Made by a program: the position numbers and the translations under genes. 64,000 bases of DNA from Auriscalpium vulgare (Eukaryota > Basidiomycota > Agaricomycetes > Russulales > Auriscalpiaceae). A model generated the notes under the pieces. It did no database searches, had not been told where the DNA came from, and saw nothing but the letters and a program-made list of their open reading frames with translations. Shown here one piece after another: positions 1 through 10,573 of the stretch. Position 1 is the first letter of the stretch, and each line of letters starts with the position of its first letter. The stretch spans positions 248,001 to 312,000 of the forward strand of contig JAHBBC010000011.1 of the NCBI GenBank assembly GCA_019915015.1. Direction: 5' to 3'.

Positions 1-1774
1 CTCGCCGGAGGACAGGACAGTCAAGCTGAGTCCAGGTGAGCTACTTGTCCCCATACGCCTTTCCTTGCCCTCTTTGCTGCCGTGATGGGCGGACACCGAC
101 GGCGCGGCCGCGGGTATGATGGGACCGCGGCGCCCCGAAGTGACGGGACGCATATATCACCGTGTGTACGCGCGCTCGGAGGAAGCGCCGCACGCGCCGA
201 GCCTGGGATCCTCGGACGCTGGTGTGCGTTCTCCGCCGTGCGTCCCGGCGCGGCGGATCTGGATCGGCTGGCGTTCGAAGGGCGAGGGCAAGGGGCGAGT
301 GCGGGCGATTCGATCAGGACGCGGAGGGGTTGCTGTCAAATAGCAGTAGCAGCTGGCTTCGCGGGCGGTGCCGCGCGCTGCAGCTGCAGGCCCCGGCGAC
401 CGTCGCTCGGCGCCGCGCCCATCGGCTTGTGCGCAGCGGGCCCCGTCCTAGGACGACGCCGCGCGCTGGCCGCACCATCCCCGACACGTCGCCAGCGCGT
501 GCGGGCAGGCGAGGCGGCCGGCCTTCGCAGTCACAGAAGCGTCACCGCGTCACACGCCCCCCTTGCGTGCTGTCCCACGGCCCATTTCGGGGGGCTCGGC
601 ACCCGGCGCGCTGGCGAGTCGCCCCCGCGCATCGGATCCGTGCCGGCCGGCGCGCGGGCGTCTGTGCACGGGGTCCGCGCGCGCATGAACTCAATACGCT
701 CGCGCTCCTGGCGCCTGCGTGGATGATGGGCTGCGCCGTGGCGGTCGCGGGGCGCGCTTTGCGTTCGGTGGCGCGTCGCAGCAGCGCCCCTGGGCCTTGA
801 TGCGACACCGTCGAGTCCCCGGAGCGAGGGCCGTCGGTGCTCTCCGCCCCCCACCGCGGTCCCTGTCCCACGCACATCCGCTCGAGTAGCGCCGCAGCCT
901 TCTTCGCGGCCGGCATCAGAAGCGCATGACTGCGGGCGATGCTGACTGACGTGCCTTTCCCAGGAAACATCATCGCGTCTGCGACGGAAGAGGACATCTT
1001 CCGCATTCTAGGTGCGTGCCCAGCCCCGCGTCCCTGTCGTTTCCCACAGGCGTCGGCCGGCCGGATTTGGAGCAGGCGGGGGCGCACACGGGGAGCGCCC
1101 GTTGCTCGGACCCAGGCTGTTGCCGGCGCGCTGCCACGCGGCTGGTGTGGGTGTCGCGCGGTGACTGACCCCATGACGCGTGCTGCGTGTTTGCAGGTGT
1201 CCCGTGGCAGGAGCCGCACGAACGTGTCCGGGGATGAGGACCATTGTGCTCTGGATTGGTGTTGCGGTCGCGCTTGTTGTTTTTGTTGTGCGGGAGTACG
1301 TAGCGCGCGCGGGAATGGAAGCAGGCAGGACAAAGAGGCCCTGCAATGTGTCTGTGTTTCGGCGGGGGATGGAGGAGGTCTGTTTTCCGGAAAGACAAGG
1401 ATGTGGCCGGATTGGGCATGTGCGAGCCGGGATGTGCGATGCGGTGCTGGGCTGATGGGGCTGATAATCGCGGCCATTGTGATGCGGGCGGGTTGCGCGG
1501 GCGGTGGGGGCGGGCGACGTGCGCGGGGGCGGTGGGGGCGGGTGTGCTGGGGGCGGTGAGGGTGAGGGCGAGGGCGGCGGGGGACGGCTCAGGGCCGGGG
1601 GTGTGGGTGTGTGGGCGGGGCACACGTGGCGGGCGAGCCGAAGGGGTGGGAAAGCAGCCGTGTCCATGGAATCGCATTTCCGCATTATCTGATCGCCAGC
1701 ATTTTTCCCCCTCATAAGCACACGCCCACGCCCCGAAGCCCGGTCCTCTCTCCCCCCCTGCCAGTGCCCCCGCC
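1..1774. other. GC-rich region upstream of the velvet gene, no supported gene
   Basis: All six frames are open over long distances, which is what high GC content alone produces, and none of the translations looks like a known protein. A short stretch at about 959-1010 is bounded by a plausible acceptor and a gtgcgt donor and could be a non-coding leader exon or the edge of another gene, but nothing supports a product. The last few hundred bases are pyrimidine-rich with long C runs and probably hold the promoter and leader of the velvet gene. Confidence 0.5.
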
Positions 1775-4700
1775 ATGGACAGCTCCCGCGAGTACGAGCT
1801 CTCAGTCAGACAGCAGCCCAAGCAGGCTCGCATGTGCGGCGTCGGCGGTGCGTCCCCCCTCCCCCCGCCTGGCCGTCCCCAGCCCCGTCTGCCGACCCCG
1901 CTCATCATTTCCCTCCCCCACAGCTGACCGGCGCCCCATCGACCCCCCGCCCATCGTCCAGCTGCGCGTCGTCGACAAGTCGCGCCGCAACCTTCCCTCC
2001 CCGTCCCCATCGCCGCCGCCCGCCCACGCCCACGCGCCGTCGCACTCGCACTCGCACTCCAACGACTCTTCGCCCCTCGACGCGTCCATGCTCACACCCG
2101 CGGGCTTCGGCGCCGCATACCTCCAGAACCCCTACTACTTCATGTTTGCCAGCCTCGCAAAGCCGGATGATGACACGGAGCTGCATTGGATGAAGGTGCG
2201 TCGTCCGCTCGCCGCGCGATGCACTGCCTCCTCATTGGCGCTTGTATGGCATTTTTAGGACGGAAAGACGCGCTGCACGACGGGCTCGGTTGTGTCGTCG
2301 CTCTATCACCTCAAGGACTCGGAAAACGATAACCGAGACGCCGGCTTCTTCGTGTTCCCGGATCTGAGCGTACGCCAGGAGGGCTCATATCGTCTCAAGC
2401 TCAGTCTTTTCGAGGTCGTTGGGTGAGCATCCATCCTCTGTTAGTTGTCATTGTGCGCGTTTCTGGGTACTCCTGCTTGTTGGTCACGGCGCTACCTCCT
2501 GATTGTTTGGTGGGCAGCTGCTAGCGATCGTGGCGCTGTCGGCAGTCGCCACACGGGATGCGAGTGTGTCGACGTGCTATTCGCATGCCGACTTGCCGCG
2601 TGTTGCGTCGAGATAGGGTCGAGTCCGTCTACGCGGTCGAGATGACAATGGCTTGGCCCTTGCCGTGGTATGGAGACGATCATGGCAGCGTTCGGGAGTG
2701 AATCCAGCGTCGACCGGGCCCCTCGGTCTCGCTGTGCCTTGATCGTGGATCCTGACGCTGTGTGCCCTCCCGCGATCGTGATACTTGCCACGTTACCTTA
2801 CACCGCAGCTAACTGAACCTCTTCCAGGTCGAATGTCTATCACTGCAAGTCCATATTCTCGTCGCCTTTCTATGTATACACAGCAAAGAAATTTCCGGGC
2901 ATGGAAGGTACGCTGCACGTGATCCTTGATCAATGGTAGCGTTGCGGGAAAAACCTGAGTTTTTCCCCGAAAACGTTTTTCCCCGGTAATGTACCTGTAT
3001 AGTACCGGTACCATACCTGCCCTGCCCTGGGCCCCAATATACCCGGTACAATACCTCCAGCACGTGATGTGTGTCGGCCCCTCCGGCGCCCGGCGCCGGC
3101 CCATGAGCCATGAGGCTCGCAGCCTCGCACGCAGACATGGCCGGCAGTCGTAAGGTGGTTGTGCAATGCTACGCGGATGTTTAAGGAGGTATTAGACACA
3201 TCCCGCCTCGGCATGGGATAGTTGCAAGAGTGTTGTATGCAGCAACGTGTGTATGATCGACCCGTTGCTGTGATCGACATTTACACTCCGTAGTGAGTGA
3301 CTAAATGAGGGCGCAATCTTCACCTTCGACACTGGCCTAGCACATTTTGCCAACCCTCAAAACTGTCAAATGGCGGACGACGAGGTCATCCACGACATCG
3401 ACTCATTTCAAACTCTGGGTGATATCCTCAAAAGAATACCCATTCCCGACGACATTAAACATGTCCTACTACCCACACCAGCCCTGCGCAATGCCGATAT
3501 CCAAAATTTCCCTGTCCCACGGAGGCGAACGCGCCGTCTCTGCTCCAGCAGAGCACACTCTTCTCGAAGGGCCAAAGCTTCATAACGGCCGCAAATGCAA
3601 TGGTCCTGCTCTCTAGGCCGATGCCGCCGCACACCGAGGTGTTGGAAATCCTGCAAAACCGCGTCATCCCCGCCCTAGAGACAGGCTATGCTTGCCTGGG
3701 CTATCCTGTTCAAGAGTCGGTCACTCAACAAACACTCAAAACCCCGATGTGGGTTCTCACCTACTGGTACGAGGTCCGGCGCATACTCGCTGCCAAGGCG
3801 CGCCTTTCTCTGGCCACTGCGTGGTTGAAGACTTGGACCGAGGGCTTGCTCAACGACGAGGTGAAGTCCCTTGCTGCAGACACGTCAGCACTCCTCGACG
3901 ACTGGCCATGGGACGTACCCCTCCAACGACGATGGGCGTCGATCCAAAGACGCTTACATCGTACTGTGGTCGGCGTTGGCTGGCGGCGGAGCATATGGAT
4001 CAGCTGGGGATGCTGCTAGGTCATCGTCTGCAAAGACAAGGCAAGCCGGCATGTATACTGCCGAGTGCGGCATCAGTCAAGCTCATTGACACGTACCGCA
4101 ACCGCGCACGACTCAATGCTAGCGGAACATCTTACCAATCAATGCGCGGCATCACTCCCCTACGATTGGCTGGCTCGCAGCTGCAAGATGGATCACTCAA
4201 GGAGGTTGGAATGACGATCGGGGTGCGGATCGATGGCGCGGATGTGCTCTTGCCAGCAGCCGTACACGAGACAAATCACTGGGTGTCCGTTGCGATCAGC
4301 GTAGAGCCACACACGGCTTTCTATGCTGATTCTCTTGGACGGAAGCCGCCCCGCGAGCTGTTGGAGATGATAGAATGGTGGTTAGGACAACACGGAGCGA
4401 CTGGGCCGCTTTCACTCAACGTGTTACCATGCACCCCACAGCTCGACAGCTTCTCCTGCTCTGTCCTCAGCCACAATTCTCTTGCTCACCATCTCATCCC
4501 CGACGACATCCATCTCCTCTCGGATACAGACTGTGTCGTGCAACGCATTCGACACCTTGCTGACATAATGTGTTACCTACGTGACATGGTCAGTGCGCGC
4601 TCAGCTTCACTTACTTGCGGACTCGACTCACCGACAGTGCAGGACAGTCTCAAATACAAGTCCAATATGCTAGCGCCTGGCATGCTTATACGGGCAAGTG

Positions 4701-7700
4701 CGCACACATCGGCGTTCACGAAGCCGCAGTTATTGAGTCTAGAAGGCGTCGTTAAGAGGCGACTGAGTGTAGCCACCAATGTCACGCCACTCACCGTGCC
4801 AGCCAAACGCACGAAGAAAAATGCCGCTTCGAAAGGAAAGGAACCGGCGGAGAGTTCCGGCAATGCGGGGAGCAAGCAGCAGTGGGACGAGGTCTTCAAA
4901 CCGGCGCCGTTGAATCTGCATATTGCTGGAACGTCAACTGTAAGTGCCCAAAGAGGTTGTCAGCGCGCGACAGCAGTAAGTAACAGAAGCTTTGCTTACA
5001 GGTTGCAAAGCGTTCGGGCGGAAACACAGTCGCTACGCACAAGCAGCCTAGTAGTTCACCGGTACTGCAAGACCAGCAGCTCGATGAACAGAAATCAGAT
5101 GCCGAAGGAGTTGCGGACGGCGCAGCTCCGTATGTGAACGAGATGGGGGAAGAAGATGGGAGCGACATGGAGATTGAGCTTAACCCTGGTGACCTTGTCA
5201 AATGGGTGCAGCCGAAGAAGGATGCGCGCCGGGGAGGACGGCCGCCGGATCCTCTGATGGACGCTCTCACCGAGGCTTGCTATCGCCGCGACAATCCAAC
5301 TACGCTGCTCTGGCGCTGTGTCGGAGGTCCTGATAACCCTTGCCATCATACTTTCCGACATCGAGCGTTGATCCGAGTCGTTCGTCATGCAAAGGACTGC
5401 CCCAAGCTGTCCTCAGAGCTGCGGGAGAAAGTGCACATACATTCAGCTGGAAAGGCACTGTCTGCGCAGGTCCAGGAGCTCACCAATTCGAAAGGATCCA
5501 TGATGGTTGCGAAGGAACTAGGAGCTCAAGATGGAATTGGACAAGATGGGGAGAAGCAAGATGCAGGCGCCGCGACACATGCGTTCTTTCGGCAAGCAAA
5601 GGCGCTTGGGAAGCTCGAGCGTCACAGAAAGCTCGACCTTGCCATTCTTAAACTCATATGCGTCGCGGGTTTGCCAACATATATCGTCTCGCGCCCGGAG
5701 TGGAAGGAGATGCTTGAGATTGCCTTACCATCATATGCACCTTCAACCAGAGACAAGCTCGAATATGAAGGCATCGTAAACGAAGCATCGTGGGTCCGCC
5801 GGGAGCAACTCAAGTATCTGCAAGGTCAGGAAGACCTCACTCTCTCCTATGACGGCGGAACTTCGACAGGTCGTGAGTCCTACTGGACTGTACACGTCTC
5901 GACCTCAGACCGTGAAGTATACTTGATGGACACACGGGAGGCAACTTCCGAGTCGCACACTGCACCTTGGATTGTTGAGAATGTCGCAAGTCCGGTGCGT
6001 GGGCATTGGAACTTAACTACTTCAGCAATTTCTAACAACTTCGCGCAGATTGTCAATGCCATCGGTCCGTCCAGGTTTTCCGGCCTGACATGTGATAGCA
6101 CGGGTAACACGCGAGCCTCGCGTTCCATTGCAATTCTGGCCCTCATGCCCACTGCGCTCAATCTTGCGGATGTTTGCCATCACTTGAATCGCACAATCCT
6201 TGAGATTAATCTCATTGATGTTTTCAAACCGGTGCGCAAACGTCCACACTACCAGCATTAATCAGATCTAATCCGCAACCAGATCATCCGTGTGGTGCGG
6301 CAGACAATAACATTATTTCATACCTCGCACGCTGGACATGCAGCCCTCAAGAAAGCTCGTGAAAAACTAAAGACAGGACGCGGCCTGGAGGCTATCGGAA
6401 AGACGAGATTCGCAACAATCCCGCTCTCTGCTCGCTCTGTCCATCGGTCCTCAGCTGCGATCAAGAAAGTCATCCGTGAATCGCCTAACGGACTTTATGA
6501 GGTACAATTGATGGATCGACTAGACGAAATGACTTGCTGACAACATTCGCAGGAAATTGCTGAGTATTTTCAGCCTGCACCGGATGATCACCAGACATTC
6601 AAGTTCGAGTCTGGTCTCTCCCAGTTCATCGCGGCCACTTTGCCTGCAACAAAGGCATTAGCCTGCCTGGAGGCTCTGGAGGCGACTGCTGCCGACGTCT
6701 ATATATTCTGGCATGCTGTTATTCGTGCAACAGAGGACGCCTTTCAAAATCCTAGGCTGTATTTTGACGCTGAGGTCGCGAACGCCATCCGCGGCATCCT
6801 CAATGCGCGACATCGCCAACTCTTTCTGGATGGCAACATAGCTAATAATGCATACCTTGCTGCAGCATATCTGAACCCTGGTTAGAGCCATTCTTTTGCT
6901 TGCATCTCGTCGCTGTCTTATGTGTGCATCAATCAGATCTTATCACGTCGGACCTGTGGCTACCGGAAGGCGAGAAGGTGACACTCATTGGTGTTCGGCA
7001 TCCATCAATTTTCGAGTCCGTTGTCCGCTTCTTAGCCAACATCGGAGAGAAAGAGATCGTTCATGGCCATAAGAAGGCATTCTTGAAGTGGGCAAAAAAG
7101 GGAAATCATTTACAGCCCAACTTCACAGGGAAACTCTAGCCTATGCTCGACACCAGTTCCCATTCGATCATCCGCTCGACGATACGGTTCCGCAGGCGGT
7201 CCTTAAGTGGTGGAAGGGCCGTGTTGGCTCTGATAATGTGCACATCCTTCCGGTACGTGTTCGTGTCCGTATGATTCACCGAGCGCTGCCGACTGATGCT
7301 GTCATGAATAGCATCTCGCTATCAAACTGTATTCCGTCCGAGTCAACTCCATGCCCGATGAACGGACTGGCTCTACATTCACATGGCTTACTCCAAAGCA
7401 TAGGAATCGGCTATCCGTGCATAACATGTCTGCAATGACTCAAGTCCGACAGTACCACATGTCTAAGAGCAAGGTAAGCAACCTCCGTTCTTTATTGAAG
7501 TACACAGTGTTCCAACCATTCGAGCAGGTGCGCGCGCACACTAATCAATTCCCTTCGGTCAAGTTCTACAACATCGAAAAGAAGGTATTCCCCTCTTCAG
7601 AAAACGCACCCGCACCGATGTCGGACGAAGAAGACGACAATGACGACAATGACGTTCAAGGTGAAGACCTGGCAGAACCGTACGAACCTGCCAATGCTTT

Positions 7701-10137
7701 CATCAAGATGCCTCACATCAACCTGAGGTCTGCAATTTTATCTGATGTCCTCGCGGAGGAAGCTCAGCTTCCTGCACGTCGGAACCCTGCTGTCGGAGTC
7801 AGTGCAGGTCAGGCTAGGGACGAGAGCATACCAGATTCTGATGAAGAGGACAATGATTTCAGCACAGATGCCTTGTTTCAATAAGCCTCCCGAGGTTTCA
7901 GTATGTATTGTACGCGTTGTTACAATGTACGCTCGAGTGCTGCGGCAGCCTTGCAAAAGCCGCGTCTGCTGACAAATCATGACACTTGTGTAGCAGGCAG
8001 CAGCGAATTCGTACAGGTCGGGGCACCTACGGCTAAGCTCTGGCAATTTGGCTATGGATACATACACTGCTAAATCTTCATCTGATGCATTGAAACCATT
8101 CCAAATCCTCGTGTGTACGCGAAAATCGAGCTGCTACTGCGTGGGAACTAAACATCACGTGACTATTTCCCTGGTACGGTACCGGTTTGATACCTCCCCG
8201 GCTAGGAGCGCCACCGGTACCTTACCGGGGGGATACTGGCCAGAGGTTTTTCCCGCAACACTAATCAATGGCCTGCGCTGATGTGCTCGTGCAGAATCCA
8301 CCCCGCTCTCGTGCTCGCTCGCGGACCAGGGCATCAAAATCCGCATCCGCAAGGACATCCGCCAGCGCAAGCCACGCGGGTCTGGTGGGCTCGGCCCCGC
8401 GTTTCCCGCCATCCCGCTTCCACATCCCATCCCCGCCCCCGTACCCATTCCCGACGGCGAAGACAGTGACCATGAAAGTGAAACGAATCTCGATGACCAT
8501 AGCGTCACCACGAATGTCCACAACAGCCTCGGCAATCTCACCAGCGCAAAGCCGCCGAGCAGTCGCAAGCGGAGTGATCGGGATTCGGAGAGGGAGGGCC
8601 AGCGGGACGTGAAGCGCGCGAGAGTAGACGGGGATGAGCCAAGTAGTCCGCCAATCCCAAGCGCAAGTACAGGCGAGTGGGGGATTGATCCTGCGCTGGC
8701 GCCAGGCGGTTCGCACGCGTCAACGTATGACAGTCATCGCTCTTCGGTGAGCGCGCCGCCGCCACCACCAGCCGCGCAGGGCTACCACCATCCTACACAC
8801 CATGGATACGAGCCGCCACCGCCACCACCCCCGCAACACGTTCAGCAACCCACGCACCACACGTCCCATCCTGCCCCGCATCAACCTCCTCACCATTACT
8901 CGCCGCCGCCGCCGCCCGGCCACACCGCCGCGCCGCCGCCGCCGAGCGTGCACCCTGCGCACCATCACCAGCCGCCGCACGCACCGCAGCACCCGCCACC
9001 GCCGTATCATGCGCAGTACCCTCCATCGTGGCCGCCGCCTCAGCAGCACCCGCAGCACCCGCCGCCGCACCCCGGCTACGACCACTACCCGCCGCCCCAC
9101 GCGGCGTACCCACCACACCAGTACCCGCGTTATGCGACTTCGGACTACGGGCCGTACGCGCCGCCGCCGCCCCAGCAGCAGCAGGCCCCAACGTACCCAC
9201 CGCCCGCGTCAGGAGCATACTACGGGGCGTACCACCGTCCGGGCGAGCCGTACCCAGGCTATCCACCGCCGCCTGGTCCCGGTCCGGAAGCGCCGGGCAG
9301 AGGTGCGCCGCCGTACCAATATGGGCAGCCGCCGCCCGCGCAGCAGCCTCCGCCGCCTCCACCCCCGCCTGGCTCAGCATCCCCTGCAGCTAACGGTGCA
9401 CGCGCGGCTCCGCCGACACAGTATCAATACCCCGCACCGCCGCCGCCTCCACCGGGTCCCCCAAGTGAGAACGGGAGCTACGGGCCGTCGTCGACGCCGG
9501 CGAGCGCGAACGGGCGCGGCAGCGCAGGCAGCGTGCCAGGCGCTGCGAGCGCGTACTATCAGGGCCACGCGGCGCAGGTGCCAGGCGGGCAGGCGCCCCC
9601 GCCCCCGCCGGGCCAGGCGCCGCAGCAGCGCGCGTACGCGACACCGCCGCCGCCGCCGCCGCCCCCGCAGGGCATGTACCAGTACCCGCACCAGCCGCAG
9701 CACCACCACTACGCCCCGCAGCACCCGCACGGGCACCAATACCCTCCGCCGCAACAGCAGGCGTGGGGCGGGTACGCGCAGGGGCAGCCCGGTTACGGCG
9801 CGCCCCCGCCAGGTTGGGAGGGCGCTCAGGGTGCGCCGCCGGCTAATGCGGGGGCAGCACCCGGCGCGATGGCGCCCCACAACAGCCGAGCACAGGCGCT
9901 GGGGGAGGCAGGATTCAGCTCGCGCCGCTGCGGGGCGGGGAGCGCGAGGGTGAACGGGAGCGCGAGAGGGAGAAAGATGACGGGCGCGAGCGGAGGAAAG
10001 AGGAGGCGGGGGGGAGGGAGTGGGTGCCCAGTGGGAGCACCGGGACGCTGGTGGGCGTGGGGAGGGACGCGAGGGAGCGGGAACGCGGGACGCGGAAGAG
10101 ACTGAGCATCGGGAGCATGCTGACGGACGAAGCTTGA
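1775..10137 (+). CDS. Velvet-domain transcriptional regulator (VelB/VosA-like), intron 4 carries a transposon, tail frameshifted
   Basis: Velvet proteins are fungal DNA-binding regulators of development, sporulation and secondary metabolism that act as homo- or heterodimers in the nucleus. Exons read as 1775-1847, 1924-2195, 2259-2422, 2828-2907 and from 8295. The velvet domain is recognisable from [12 protein letters not shown] through [14 protein letters not shown] and AKKFPGME to [20 protein letters not shown], with a Ser/His/Pro-rich loop inside the domain (exon 2). The fifth exon gives a basic stretch, then a roughly 400-residue tail very rich in Pro, His, Tyr and Gln. As written the frame ends at 10105 (799 residues). 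Adding one C to the C run at 9875-9878 instead gives a charged tail that ends [14 protein letters not shown] at 10137 (810 residues), and this reads more naturally. Intron 3 is unusually long (405 nt). Intron 4 is 52 nt without the inserted element. VelB-like is favoured by the domain end; VosA-like is possible. Confidence 0.85.
2929..2936. repeat. Left 8-bp target site duplication of transposon copy 1
   Basis: ATCAATGG directly precedes the left terminal repeat and is repeated exactly after the right one at 8264-8271. An 8-bp duplication is the hallmark of hAT-type integration. It lies inside velvet intron 4. Confidence 0.93.
2937..2956 (+). repeat. Left terminal inverted repeat, copy 1
   Basis: Starts TAGCGTTGCGGG and matches the reverse complement of 8244-8263 in 19 of 20 positions. 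Confidence 0.92.
3370..7884 (+). CDS. Fused Ulp1-like protease / hAT transposase, copy 1 (three one-base frame breaks)
   Basis: The first exon encodes an Ulp1/C48-type cysteine protease region: His in ETNHWVSV, Asp in YADSLGR, Gln in TPQLDSFSC and the Cys itself. A 62-nt intron (4940-5001) then joins ACT to GTT in phase and leads into the transposase half: a Cys/His BED-like finger (WRC...NPCHH...RHAKDC), a DUF659-type core with acidic residues in LSYDGGTS and LTCDSTGN, and a hAT C-terminal segment ending in an acidic tail. Further introns are 6232-6282, 6502-6552, 6881-6936 and 7253-7311. The frame breaks at 3521 and 3923 (one C short in each run compared with copy 2) and at 7094-7102 (the A/G run is one base short). 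With those bases the exons give 1413 codons including the stop. Known family: hAT transposases cut and paste DNA. The role of the protease half is not known to me; removal of SUMO-like modifiers is an inference. Confidence 0.8.
8244..8263 (-). repeat. Right terminal inverted repeat, copy 1
   Basis: Ends CCCGCAACACTA and is the inverse of the left repeat apart from one mismatch. Confidence 0.92.
8264..8271. repeat. Right 8-bp target site duplication of copy 1
   Basis: ATCAATGG, identical to 2929-2936. The rest of velvet intron 4 follows, including a branch-point-like CTGAT (8278-8282) and the acceptor at 8293-8294. Confidence 0.93.
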
Positions 10138-10573
10138 GGCGTTCGTGGATATGTTTATGCGCGCACGTGTGTCTGCACTTTCCCTGTGTTATATCTTTCG
10201 CTGGTCTCCTGTCCTGATATCTCGCATCTCTGCCCACTGTCACTGTCATGTTGTCGCGCGCTTCGCTCTCGACGCGCCCTTCGTTCGTTCTCTCCGTTCA
10301 TTTCACCAGTCACGTTTCTTGTGCAATAATGATGTTGCCTACTACTCTCTGCCTGGCCTGTTTGCACGGCCCGGCGATCTTCATTGCTTAGAGGAGACCT
10401 CAGCGACGCCGTGCAACGTCTGCGATACTAATTGACGTGATGCTGCGGAGGTGTAAATGAACCAGATAAGGAGGCACAGACAGTTAACTGAAAACCAGCA
10501 TCCGCCGACAGATATAACTTCATCTTCGAACATGATGTTATGGAGACGCAGAAAATTATACGCTGGCTGCTAC
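10138..10573. other. Intergenic region between the velvet gene and the P450 (convergent 3' ends)
   Basis: No coding sequence was recognised. Both flanking genes end here, so the stretch should hold two 3' untranslated regions. Confidence 0.5.

Larger units (their letters stand above)
2937..8263 (+). mobile_element. Full-length hAT-like DNA transposon, copy 1 (5327 bp)
   Basis: The element is bounded by 20-bp terminal inverted repeats (2937-2956 and 8244-8263; TAGYGTTGCGGGAAAAACCT, one mismatch) and an exact 8-bp duplication. Inside the ends lie GGTACC/ACCGGT-rich subterminal stretches and a CACGTGATG motif near each end (3061-3069 forward, 8153-8161 reverse). It carries one transposase gene in the same orientation as the host velvet gene. 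It is almost identical to the inverted copy at 23381-28708. The differences noticed are one-base homopolymer changes (3521, 3923, 4867-4870) and a change in an A/G run at 7094-7102. The near identity and clean duplication suggest recent transposition. Confidence 0.95.

Noticed and set aside
542..2010. Very long open frames on both strands upstream of the velvet gene (up to 346 codons)
   Set aside because: All frames are open because of high GC content, the translations are Arg/Pro/Ala noise, and they overlap real velvet exons on the other strand.
2937..8263. Classification as a KDZ-type transposon because of the Ulp1 domain and 8-bp duplication
   Set aside because: The transposase half shows a BED-like finger, DUF659-type core and hAT C-terminal segment, so hAT is the better fit. 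A profile search would settle it.
2908..8294. Velvet gene destroyed by the transposon
   Set aside because: The insertion lies wholly in an intron with both splice sites and a branch-like motif preserved, so loss of function does not follow automatically.
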